Of a stretch of DNA of 64,000 bases, positions 23,301-31,280 are shown piece by piece. The position numbers were made by a program, and so were the translations under genes. The stretch is from NCBI RefSeq assembly GCF_902459465.1, contig NC_047062.1, positions 31,180,673-31,244,672 of the forward strand, in the 5' to 3' direction. A model generated the notes under the pieces. It ran no database searches, was not told where the DNA came from, and saw nothing but the letters and a program-made list of their open reading frames with translations. How positions within the stretch are numbered: the stretch's first letter is position 1; each line of letters opens with the position of its first letter. Source of the stretch: Asterias rubens (lineage: Eukaryota; Echinodermata; Asteroidea; Forcipulatida; Asteriidae).

Positions 23301-23683
23301 AAGATTGCCCTGAAGCTAGAGGCAATCCTCAAGTTTAGCAGGGTACCACAATGCTTTAATAGATCATTTTTGGTAAAATTTAATACTTGTTGGGCTGAAC
23401 AAAGAAAAATTTACTAGAACAGGATGTGCCGTCTCCCTACTTTGTCAATATCTTCGCGTCAGTATCTGTGTCACATAATTGTACATTTTTTGCGATCTTG
23501 ATGGTTTCTCTCACTGACTCAATGTTGCCCTACAGCATGAAGTCTACCGGCCGCAGTGACCCCTTACAGAGGTCAGCAGCCTTCTGGGGTGAAGAGTCGG
23601 ACATGGAGGAATCAGAGATGAGTGTGCCCATGGGAACGCTGAAATCAGATGACTTGAAAGATGATTTCGATTTCTACGACTGA
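10195..23683 (+). CDS. KIZ: Centrosomal protein kizuna (14 coding exons)
   Basis: In vertebrates kizuna is a PLK1 substrate that stabilises the pericentriolar material so that spindle poles resist mitotic force. Coding exons: 10195-10259, 11635-11697, 12761-12923, 13330-13818, 14447-15578, 16591-16792, 17369-17521, 18303-18464, 19316-19466, 20855-21014, 21441-21548, 22109-22289, 22827-23033, 23536-23683. They total 3384 nt and 1127 residues with all phases closing. Residues 1-97 carry the diagnostic N-terminus (DFYARMQKLEETQQNREKQ, KSDSRL, KLQSYWTKICEDERRSKARN, REYERVDAHVAAL). Next come a glutamine-rich exon (98-260), a long low-complexity serine/proline exon (261-637), a helical leucine-rich region (about 705-880), acidic runs and a C-terminus ending DDFDFYD. 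Human KIZ has about 670 residues, so this protein is much longer, mainly through low-complexity exons. All donors are GT; the exon 13 donor (GTTTGA) is weak. Confidence 0.94.
10600..10745 (+). repeat. Irregular AAAGTCGCCCC array
   Basis: About eight variants of (CAAAG/CAATG)TCGCCCC or CTCGCC(A/C)C lie 10-25 bp apart. The spacing is irregular, unlike the satellites elsewhere in this window. It lies within the family K element of KIZ intron 1. Confidence 0.75.
10808..10939. mobile_element. Family H foldback MITE nested in family K
   Basis: Left end GGATAACTTTCAGTATGCCG, followed by CCACCACTTTTTCA. The right end carries the complement TGAAAAAGTGGTGGCGCCAT, then ACGGAAACTTTTCC. Two more copies sit at 62223-62365 and 62482-62613. 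Confidence 0.85.
11966..12299 (+). mobile_element. Family A MITE, 5'-truncated
   Basis: Matches the reference copy from GGTGTATCTCAACATATGC to the terminal CCACTGCCTTTAA. The first ~50 bp are replaced by T-rich sequence. A SINE fragment starts immediately after it at 12301. Confidence 0.85.
12301..12583 (+). mobile_element. tRNA-derived SINE (type S1), head-truncated
   Basis: Starts inside the tRNA-like head (AGCATCAAATTCAAG) and contains box B GGTTCGAATCCCGG. It runs through the S1 body (TTGTGTCCTCGAGCAAGACA) to the tail ATGCGCTATATAAGAATTTG and an ATT-rich end. Located in KIZ intron 2. Confidence 0.8.
12945..13160 (-). mobile_element. SINE 3' part, reverse orientation
   Basis: Starts with ATAATAATTATGGG followed by ATATAGCGC, the reverse complement of the GCGCTATAT(AATTATTATT) tail shared by the S1 SINEs. 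It continues with the GGAGTATACAGCC segment that pairs with TGTATACTCC in S1. Located in KIZ intron 3. Confidence 0.6.
13400..13818 (+). repeat. Glutamine-rich CAG/CAA tract in KIZ exon 4
   Basis: Most of exon 4 (13330-13818) is built from CAG/CAA-rich blocks. An imperfect internal duplication of about 130 bp (LPLNQQQQF...LPHQQG-type segments) is visible twice. The reading frame stays open across the exon, and the exon length is a multiple of three (163 codons). It is therefore an in-frame polyQ expansion rather than intron sequence. Confidence 0.85.
14447..15578 (+). CDS. KIZ: KIZ exon 5, long low-complexity exon
   Basis: Largest KIZ exon (1132 nt, residues 261-637). It starts ITDASGEYDRLKRASPG and ends at VSS before GTAAGT. 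It is rich in S, P, Q, N and T, with acidic runs (SSEEDEDEEDSVAEEDTAA) near the end. There is no recognisable domain; it looks like a disordered linker. The initiation-like ATG at 14741 is internal and in frame, not a separate gene. Confidence 0.9.
16165..16560 (+). mobile_element. Family J element interrupted by a family D MITE (16259-16432)
   Basis: Family J is marked by GGTAACACCATGTGTACAT, GTTGGTTCTGAAAAGAACC and ATCAGTATGCTCTGATC-type sequence. Its two halves here are separated by the MITE. GGCAACTC lies on both sides of the insert (16250-16257 and 16433-16440), a perfect 8-bp target site duplication. Other J copies or relics: 38090-38225, 42190-42365, 51600-51840 and 52954-53140. Located in KIZ intron 5. 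Confidence 0.85.
17195..17362 (+). mobile_element. LINE 3' tail abutting KIZ exon 7
   Basis: TTTCAAAGGCCTCCTCAAGA resembles the end of a LINE ORF2 (TFKGLLKTFLF). It is followed by AAGCGCTCTGTTCTCCG, AGAGCGCTATATAAATG and an (ATT)n run of about 35 bp. Only ACTTTCAG remains between the run and the exon that starts at 17369. Confidence 0.7.
17532..17695. mobile_element. Family F foldback MITE, 10 bp after the exon 7 donor
   Basis: Ends GCCGTCGATTTCACAAA and the complement of TTTGTGAAATCAACGGC. The interior repeats TTAGGAC/GTCCTAA motifs in opposite directions. The splice donor of KIZ exon 7 (17522) is only ten bases upstream. Confidence 0.85.
17696..18018. mobile_element. Two adjoining family G MITEs
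   Basis: One copy (about 17696-17851) runs from CAGGGCCCATTTTCATTAA to AAAATTGGGCCCA. The next (about 17853-18018) runs from ATAGAGCTGC to GCAGCTCTATAAAATTGGGCC. Both carry TGCTAAGCAG motifs. They follow the family F copy without a gap. Confidence 0.7.
18026..18290 (+). mobile_element. Two SINE fragments (S1 then S3) completing KIZ intron 7
   Basis: 18026-18115 is an S1 head fragment (TCTGGTGTTTCTGATCAGC, GGGTTTGAGTCCCAG, TGACACTTTTGTCC). 18178-18290 is an S3 SINE with box A-like TAGCTCAATTTGTGGACC, box B-like GGTTCAAATCC and a TTATTTGTTCAACC tail. The exon 8 acceptor follows at 18302. Confidence 0.75.
18701..19068 (+). mobile_element. Family A MITE, full length but diverged
   Basis: Runs from TTAAAGACAATGGACACC to TTACCAAACGTGTACC...TTTAA. 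The central palindrome is degraded (TAAGGTAGAAG in its place). Located in KIZ intron 8. Confidence 0.8.
19138..19293 (+). mobile_element. S1 SINE 3' part abutting KIZ exon 9
   Basis: Contains AAAAGCCTTTGGAGCG, AGGTTGTATACTCCCC, CAATGACCAGGGCACTAATG and ATGCGCTATATAAG, then ATTATTATC. The exon begins at 19316, about 23 bp after the tail. Confidence 0.8.
20560..20790 (+). repeat. (TTTA)n microsatellite and unidentified repeat-like sequence
   Basis: A TTTA run of about 30 bp (20562-20592) precedes CCCAGGGTGAGCCAAATC and an AT-rich stretch. The second part looks like a dispersed repeat end, but I cannot match it to another copy here. Located in KIZ intron 9. Confidence 0.4.
21099..21293 (+). mobile_element. 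Family E hAT-like MITE with 8-bp target duplication
   Basis: Ends GGCCTGGAATTT and the complement of AAATTCCAGCCCTG. It is flanked on both sides by ATATAATA (21091-21098 and 21294-21301). The CAGGGCTGGAA-type terminus plus 8-bp duplication fits the hAT superfamily. A reverse relative lies near 28832-28990. Located in KIZ intron 10. Confidence 0.8.
21780..22056 (+). mobile_element. LINE ORF2 C-terminus with tail (dead fragment)
   Basis: One frame encodes TRFGVRAFSVIAPTLWSYPL and then TLKNNYLKPICF, the usual C-terminal pattern of CR1/L2/RTE-type LINE reverse transcriptases. It is followed by TATAGCGCTTAG and an ATTATTATT tail. It lies in KIZ intron 11 and ends 53 bp before exon 12. Confidence 0.8.
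22396..22753 (+). mobile_element. Family A MITE, diverged copy
   Basis: Runs from AAAAGGCACTGGATACC to TTACCAATAGTGTCCAATACC. Internal hallmarks CATATGCATAAAATAACAA and TCAACAGCTG are present. Located in KIZ intron 12. Confidence 0.8.
23137..23413 (-). mobile_element. tRNA-derived SINE (type S2), reverse orientation
   Basis: The minus strand carries box B GGTTCGAATCCCATCGGAG. The plus strand has TTTACCCATATGCACTGATG, which recurs in the copy at 33742-33890. The distal end carries AACAAAGAAAAATTTACT. Located in the last KIZ intron. Confidence 0.65.
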
Positions 23684-25408
23684 GCGATGCAAGGAGACTA
23701 CAGTCCCGTTTGCTGTGCTGCAAGAGTCGGATCCTGTGTGACATGGGTTTATGAATTTGTGGTACAAGAACTTCTGCATTGGGACTCAAGCCCCGGTATG
23801 GCTCCAAACCCTGAGGAAACCTGTCAACTAATAGTTGACTTGGTATTGTAGAGCGCATGTATCTACCACCAGCAAGGTTGGCAAGGTGCTTGATCAAAGA
23901 GAAACATTTGTAAGACGTTTTGAAATTTTTGAGTTATGAGACAAATTTATGTAGCACCTTTGTACTGTTGTAGGGGGTTTGCAAAGTGCTGTGTTGCACT
24001 CAGCAGTCACTGACAGAAACACCGCAGCAAACCCCTTTACTTGGTGTACTTACTGACAAGTGAAACTGGGTTCTTTTATGTGCACAGTACATGGGTCCTA
24101 CGGCTTTCTTCCCTCCCGAAGGATGAAGCAATTGTGGTAAAGTTTTTGTCAATTTATTTTGATTGGCCTATAAAGTTTGCAGACTGATTTCAATACAAGG
24201 TTTAAGTTTGATATGAAAGATTTTTATACAGTACTATATTGATAATCAGGGTCCACTTTTTATCATTTTAATTTTGGAGAGCTTGAGTGGGGGAGGAGAA
24301 AGGGGGAAGTCACAAGGCCCCCCCCTTCACCTTGTGCACACAACACTGGACTTGATTGGATGCACTTGAGGTTAGGGTTGATCAAGAGAATATTATATGT
24401 AAAAATGTGTGAACTGTATACCTTGAATAATTATGTGTGTCTAAATTAAATGAGTCAACGAACAAAGAACATTTCACAGAAAACTTGTTTGAATTTGAAG
24501 ACAAATTATTTGGATGTTTATTTGTCTATGTACAGACTTTACACATCATGATTTGAGACAGAAATATCCCTAATCCACCGTCCACTCAAAGACAGTAAAC
24601 CCCCAAACCCACACTATAAGGTGACATCGTGGTCAAGTGGTTAGCCTGCAGAACTTGCAATCACAAGGTTGTGGGTTTGAATCCCCCAACTAACTGCTGA
24701 TTTCACAATGACTAGAATAAGTATTGTCGTCTAGTTAATGAATCACAATTTCTTGATTTGTACAATTCATAATCATAGATGTTAAACCAATGTTTGTACA
24801 GAGAGAGATTGGCTGTTGCCAGCTTGGTGTTTATATCCCTTGTGGGAGATTGCCGAGTTCCCTTGATGGGAAGATCATTCAAACAAACAACAAACATCTA
24901 TATAATACTCTGTGAAAGTAAGATCAAATTCCCACTCTGAAATTTTGATCCAAATCCCACTATGTCAAAGTGAAATCCCAAGTCCCAATCAAACACAGTT
25001 AGATCCCAATCTCACCCAGAGATTATAGACTAATCCACAAAGTTTATCACCTACATATCCACAATAATATAAAAACCAGAAATTAATTGCAGAGTGGTTA
25101 GGTAGATGCAATAACGAGTCAACAACTTTGAAATGGTGAGTAAACCACCCTTTCTTTTCACATTCATCATGTACAAAGAGATTTTATACATCGGGCCTTT
25201 CCCAAACCTATCTTTCTGCTGGTGACCGTTGTTTTGCTAGTGCAGTCAAATTGTCTCGATCGCTGATCAATACATTTTTGCTCTTGCACATTTTTCTGCT
25301 ATACATGTAGTACACACAGAAATTAGCTCCCAGGCAATCAGCTTGATGAAATTGGAAATTGGGCTATGGTTGACTGTGATACGTAACCACTGTACTTCCC
25401 CACAATGT
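23684..25408. other. Convergent 3' region of KIZ and MBIP
   Basis: Holds the KIZ 3' UTR (plus, from 23684) and the MBIP 3' UTR (minus, below 25409). A TAAATTAAATGAG segment near 24440 holds an ATTAAA-type hexamer that could end the KIZ transcript. A SINE (type S4) occupies 24620-24895: GTGGTCAAGTGGTTAG and GGGTTTGAATCCCCC are the boxes, and the body ends TGATGGGAAGATCATTC. The same SINE lies reversed at 43036-43305. No further coding signal is seen. Confidence 0.65.
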
Positions 25409-28400
25409 TCATGTCTTGTGTAATAAGGAGACGGTTCCACTGGTGCTCTGTAATTTACCAGCCTCTGTGCTTTTTCTCAGCAGGGATTCTTGTAACTTCT
25501 TTATTCTGTTGTCAATCTCATGGATGCCGATGTCTGCCATGACATCGGATTCGTGACTGTCGACTCGCTGACACTTCAACATAGATTGCTATCAATCAAA
25601 TAGGCAAGAGAGAAAATAAGTAAACTTCTTGATATTTTAGTAATTATTATGGGAAAGCCTCCATTAAAGAAGGAGGCCACGATAAAACATCCTTTGCATT
25701 TTCACTGATTATGCTTTACATGGAATCAGGCCAATACACAAGTCATCGTGTGGGAGCCCACTCACGGCAAGACCCACCAAGACCATGCTCAAGACCCTGA
25801 TTGAAGACGCAGGAGTAAGTAGTCAACAAGGAGGAGCTAATCAGCTCTACGCAAGAGTTGTGTGGCGTGTCAGACATCAAGCCCGACTCAAACATGCGGC
25901 AACGCGACAATTTGGGTCGACTGAGTGAGTGAGTGAAATACACAATCTGAGAAGCATTACCGACAGTAATGGTTCTCAGATCCAAATTTGTTGGGATAGA
26001 AACTGGTATCTTTTTACATAACCACATTGCTTCAAAGTGAAACGTTTCTCAAAATGCTTTCTCAAGCTGCTGTAGGCTTCTAAACAATTTTTTTTGTATT
26101 GCCACTTGTTTTAAGAGTGATTTCATATAGCTTCCCTTTTATTACACATTGGTGTATGGGTAAAACAGTGACAATATTCTTTATCAGTGATGCAAATTAA
26201 ACATAGGATAGTTTGTTGTTCCACCAAAAAGCAGCGAAATTGGAAAAATTGTTTGGTGCGTACTTACCGTAGCAGCATCAAAGTACTCCGGTGACAATCC
26301 CTCCAGGTGTAGAATCCGGCTCTCCAATTCTTTCAGTCTCTGGTAGACTCCCGATCGAGGGACCTCACCTAGATTTCACAACAAGAGATAATTGACACAG
26401 ACAAACAATAACGACTAAAAGAGGTAACCCAAGGCGTGTGACCGAGCGGTCTTGGCGTATTGGTTTAAAATTCTTGTGTCTAATAAGTCATCAGGGTGTT
26501 GGTTTGAATCCAGCAAAAGAAAGATTAAAGATTTAGCAGAGGTTTAAACCCTGCAACAAGATATGGACATGGACAATCAGCAAACAGGTAACCCAATGCA
26601 GTGCAAGGTGTGCCGTGACCGAGCAGTCTTGACGCATCAAACTGAAATTCTTGTAGGGTTGTGGGTTCAAATCCCAGCAAAGGGAAGATCAAAGATCTAG
26701 CAAAGGTTTATACCCTGCATCAAGATAATGGACTCGGACAAGCAACAACAGGAGGTAACCCAATGCAGTGCAAGGTGTGTCGTGGCCGAGTGGTCTTGGC
26801 ACATTCGACTGGAACTTTTGTGGCTAAGTCATTGGGGTGTTGGTTCGAATCCCAGCCAAGAGAAGATCAAATACCACAGGGCTTAAACTGTTTACTTGAC
26901 CTGAACTTTTTTAATAAGACCAAATCAAAGTTCTAAAAACTTAATGACACGTACATCAGGCTAGTGTTACATACATACATACATCAGGCATTTTTATAGC
27001 GCCACAAATATATTGGAACACTTTACAAAAGTGTTAAGGGTGAGGCCTGGAATCCTACCTTGAGCGAGTTTGAGGTGTGACTCCATATTATGCAACCTCT
27101 CCTCTATACCCTGCTGGGTGCTCATGCGGGTCAAACAGCGTCTGGCCCTACTGCTGGGTGACCGGCCTGCCATCGGGCGATAGGACACCATTGTTGGTCT
27201 TGTCTGTGGTCCATGAACGTTGACGACCCGGGATACTGAAACAAAAAAGATTGGAGAAGAGATGATTTAGGAGTTGAACCACTTGGCTAGTCCCCTCAAC
27301 CAAGCGTCAACACCAAACAAGTCCAGCCTAGGCTTGATATACCATCTAGCCACAGTTCACTCTTTTTTTAAATTTGGTCGGGTAACCCCAAAATAAAATG
27401 TCTTAGCTTTAAATAAAAAAGTCCTACACTTTTTCTAAGCATAATTTTGGTGAAGAAAAACAAAAGAGTTGGTAGATTTGCAAACTTGTTCTAAAAATGT
27501 GAAGGAAAACAGGGAGTCAAATGTCAGGTTCTCCTCTAGTCTAGTCTTAGTGCAGTTCTACCCTTATAACAAATGTGTCATACGCACTGAAAACTCCTGA
27601 AGGCTTCTTGAGTGTGATTCAAACCCATGACCCCCAAATTCTCTGTTCAGGTGGTTAGTATTAAGTTTTTTTTCTGGAAGAAATAAAGATCAACAACTGC
27701 TGCACAGTAGGTGTAGTGTACAAAGCCTTTGCGTACCATGCAAAACAATGAAATAAATCTAGTGTGATTTAATTTACCCTTGACGTGACTTTTGTAGCCA
27801 GCTCTGGGTATGAAGATGGCATCAGTGCGCGCACAGCTGTTAAGCTGATGGTGATGTTTGGATGTCACTGGGACAGAGTAGAACTCTCGTCTGTTGATAT
27901 CATCAACTTCCAGCTGTTTCTTCTCCATGAAGGATCGGATTCGTCTCTCAATCTTAAAAATGAATAAAAAAAGTTTCAGATAGAGACAGCATGTCTTTGT
28001 TTTAATAGGTTGTTTTAACACTTGTGTCCTTCAGCAAGGCACTTTACTATAGATGCTTCATTCTTATGGTGGTACATAATGTATGTAGGTTCGGTGCATT
28101 GTGTCTGGCATGTATAAGAACCCAGTTACACTTAGTGTTAAGAGAAGGGGTTTGGCAAGGTGTTTCTGGTTTTCGGTCCCTTCCTGACTGCGTGGGTTTT
28201 CCCTGGAATAATTCTCTGCGTTTTTTCTCCCAATTCTAAAACTTAAACTTCCTTCCTTGTTTTCTCTCCATTGGGTTCTTGGCTAGTACAATGATTGTAC
28301 TCGCTTTTCTGAGAAGTCTTTGGCTTCACAAGCAGAATAAATGAAAATTAAATCTACCAATACTAATGAACATAAAGCAGGCTTGGATATATGCTTCGTT

Positions 28401-30385
28401 TTTGAAAGAGAAGGGGCACCAAGGCATTTTCTCCTAGGTAAAGGGCACCCTAAAAAGGTAATGCAAGTCTACTGGAGCATTTCAAGGGCACCAATGCCAG
28501 GGGGCATGGAGGCAAGGTGTTAAGGTCTTGTGGAGGATGCATGCCAGTGCTCCAGTCTCAGCCGTGCAATGATGATAATGATAAACAACAACATGCCTAC
28601 CTCTGCATTGGATGCACTAATCTGCACCACCGATGGATCTACTGTGATGGATGGCTTCTGATCTTCATCCTTAATTGCTTGAGATGTTGTAGAATCCATG
28701 GATCCTGGGGTGGCCTCTTCCTCCTCATCTGTCATCTGGTCATGAACCAAAGTCTGTTAAAAAGGGAAAAAAATCAAATTAATGCCTTAAGTAGATGGGA
28801 TATAGAATATTTGGTGAATATAGACCGCTAGCCTGGAACTACCTGGAGGCCACAGCCTATGTTGCCCTGGTCTTGGCCTTGGTGCCCCTTTAAAAGTTTC
28901 CCATAAACCCTAGACTTTGAGATTCACCCGTAAAAATGCACCTTGCAAAATGAAGTGGCCTTGCCCTTTCAAAGGTAAGATTCCAGAGACCTCTTGCATT
29001 TATGACAGCACAAGCTCAGAAAGTAACCTTGCACGGAGGTCAAAGGAAGACACAGGGGCCTACATCATTGACTGAAAGTTTTGCTAGAATGTCCAAAGTT
29101 GCCAGATTTAAGGATTCGCGAGTTTGTCAAAAAATGGGCTCAGCCAGACTGTCAAAATCGAATCTCTTAAACCTCTTTGTCTCTGTGATGTACATGTATC
29201 ACCCCCTCAGACTTAAAATCTGATTAAACTGTGATAAAAACATTAACAAACAAACAAACATACAACTATGCTAGAGTAAGGGTTTGATTCTTGAACCCAC
29301 CTGTAAGGACGATATGAGCTTTTTCAAATGTGTGTTGAGTTGTGATGCATTGATTGTGCAGATGGCAGAAGGATCCACTGTCAGCGAAACGCTACAGGAA
29401 AGGTTTGTCTGAGGAGAAAATTCAAAATAAATTACCAGGTTTTAAAACATTAATTCAGCATTTATGGCGTGTCGTGGCCGAGCGGTCTAGTGCATCGGAT
29501 TGATGGCTGCTGAACCATTGGAGTGTCGGTTCGAATCCTGATCATGACACTTGGGGGCACAAGCATTCTTGATGAACTGTCTCAACTCCTTAGGATTATG
29601 CACCACCGGCAACCTATGTTACAGATAGTACCATAATAGACGCGCACCGGATGCTCATCACATCAAGAATCTTCACCTCCGCAGGTACCCATCTACTCCT
29701 TGGTGATGACGAGAAGCAATTGTAGTAATATATGTCTTCCTCACGCCCATCAAATCCTACATTAACAAAAGTGTATTCCCCACAACATTGTTGTAAATTT
29801 AGGTCATTGGTTAGTAAGTAAATACAAAGTTGTTGGGGTGGGTACATGTAGTTGTAACAGCCTCTAGAGTCAGGGACCTTTTACAGACAAGACCAATGGC
29901 AATAAACTAAGTCCAAGTCTACAGAATGAAAAAGAATGTTGTTGTCTGTAAAACAAACACTAAATAACACCTTCGCATAAAATTAAAAAGCACACATAAC
30001 AGTGACATAGGCCCAATATAAGCAAACAAAGGAAAACAAAACGGTGGTAGGCCTATATTAAAATTGTTTATTTATGTATTGTTTTGTTGTTTGTTAATGC
30101 AATTGCCAGTTGGTGACAGCTGGGGCCAACATAAATACAAAATACCACAACAAAGATGCATCAATTTGTCTGTAAATTAGATCTGTGCCTTTCTAGCGTT
30201 CAAAATAGAAACAGCTGTTGAGTCAAAATTGGAGTATTCATTAGTTTGCAGGCGAGAATTGGATTTCTAGGAATGAAAACAGAAATCAATAAAATTTCCA
30301 ATTTCAGTTTCACATTTATTTTTACCTCGGTTAAAAAGTTCTGCAAACACGTTAAAATACTTCGAACATTGTCATCGAGATCCAT
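25409..30385 (-). CDS. MBIP: MAP3K12-binding inhibitory protein 1 (7 coding exons)
   Basis: In mammals MBIP binds and inhibits the kinase MAP3K12 (DLK/MUK) and is a subunit of the ATAC histone acetyltransferase complex. Coding exons in transcript order: 30326-30385, 29301-29408, 28601-28753, 27778-27952, 27059-27235, 26268-26368, 25409-25588. They total 954 nt and 317 residues (human about 344), with all phases closing. Diagnostic conserved segments: TVDPSVVQISASNAEIERRI, NSCARTDAIFIPRAGYKSHV joined to SRVVNVHGPQTRP, GIEERLHNMESHLKL, VPRSGVYQRLKELESRILHL followed by EGLSPEYFDAAT, and a C-terminal helix (DNRIKKLQESLLRKSTEAGK). The residues around the two leucine-zipper-like helices match the human order. 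The start codon is the first ATG of a short exon whose phase fits exon 2. It is divergent from TRIP11. Confidence 0.95.
26421..26880 (+). repeat. Three tandem tRNA-like units of about 166 bp
   Basis: Three consecutive units start at about 26421, 26586 and 26753 with AGGTAACCCAA(T/G)GC. Each holds a box A-like (TGACCGAGCGG, TGACCGAGCAG, TGGCCGAGTGG) and a box B-like (GGTTTGAATCC, GGTTCAAATCC, GGTTCGAATCC) at tRNA-like spacing. Each is followed by an AAGATCAAAG(A)T-type spacer. Upstream of MBIP exon 6 in transcript terms. Confidence 0.8.
28018..28340 (+). mobile_element. S1-type SINE body fragment
   Basis: Begins CACTTGTGTCCTTCAGCAAGG, as after the tRNA-like head in S1. It continues through TAAGAACCCAGTTACAC, AGAAGGGGTTTGGCAAGG and an unusual T/C-rich segment to GCAGAATAAATGAAAA. 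The head is missing. Located in an MBIP intron. Confidence 0.55.
28380..28516 (+). mobile_element. Family D MITE, partial
   Basis: CAGGCTTGGATATATGCTTC, then GGCACCAAGGCATTTTCTCC and GGGGGCATGGAGGCAA. The right end is lost. It ends about 85 bp from MBIP exon 3 (28601-28753). Confidence 0.7.
29467..29560 (+). mobile_element. S1 SINE head
   Basis: tRNA-like head with box A TGGCCGAGCGG and box B GGTTCGAATCC ending in TGACAC. Only a short S1 body follows. It is not called as a functional tRNA because the arms do not pair convincingly and the same head occurs in many SINE copies here. Confidence 0.7.
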
Positions 30386-31280
30386 TGTGCTTCCTTTGTT
30401 TAAGACGTGTTGATATTTTGTACACAGATGAGTAGATTATATAATGTAGCTTGTAAACGTTTTAGTACAACTGCACCGAGAGCCGAGCCGTGGTGAACGA
30501 AAGGATGTCCGCCGTTGTTTTGGTCCAAGTCACGGCATCAGAATTCAGAATGTACGGTCATCGCGGTTCTCGATTGCACCAGACTAATGAGGTTTAAAAC
30601 AAATACATGTTTAGCGTAACATAACCGACCCTAAAATGGCAGGTGATATTTGTTTTCTCTATTTTTTATTTTACTTAAAAGAACAAAGTTTTGTATAAAA
30701 CTGTACAAAAGAATACTATCAAAAGACAAGCTGAATATAAATGGTGAAAAATAATAATTTAAATGGAAAAAAATTCCCGTGGGTTAAAATAAAAAAGACA
30801 TACTGGCATTTTTGGCGTTATTACGGTAACATAAAATATATTTTAAAGGCCTATTATGACCTTTGCGGGTCAAAAGATTTTGTACACTTTATTATTTTAT
30901 ATCCAATTGTTGACATTTGTAATATTCTTTGGATCGTTATTTTGATAACCAAAAATAACAAACGCCTGCGACAAACTCAAGGTTATGATCAAAAGTAATA
31001 TTTGTGTTCACAAAAAAGAAAGATGAATATGGTGAATACTAATTAGGGTCAATTCATGAATTATTCATCAGCCAGACTTCAAATTTAAACTGCTGGTTAA
31101 GCCATACAAAATCGTCTGGGATCCATACAAGCTCCGTGTTGGCAACTTCGTTGGCAATTTTTACGTGGATTTTATTTTAGACGTGGAGGCGTTTTTTAAT
31201 GTGTCACGATATTCTCTTTAAAAAAGTGTTTAAAATGAACTTGTAATTAAGGATTTTGAGGTGAAAAGAGAAGCCTAAAC
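30386..31280. promoter_or_regulatory. Divergent intergenic region, MBIP / TRIP11
   Basis: About 895 bp between the MBIP start (30385, minus) and TRIP11 start (31281, plus). It holds both 5' UTRs and promoters. The MBIP-proximal 250 bp are more GC-rich and CpG-containing, and the rest is AT-rich. No repeat from the families above and no supported ORF is seen. Confidence 0.55.

Noticed and set aside
30741-30998. 85-codon ORF in the MBIP/TRIP11 intergenic region
   Set aside because: AT-rich with K/N/I/Y bias expected from base composition. It has no recognisable motif, and its position overlaps the presumed promoters.
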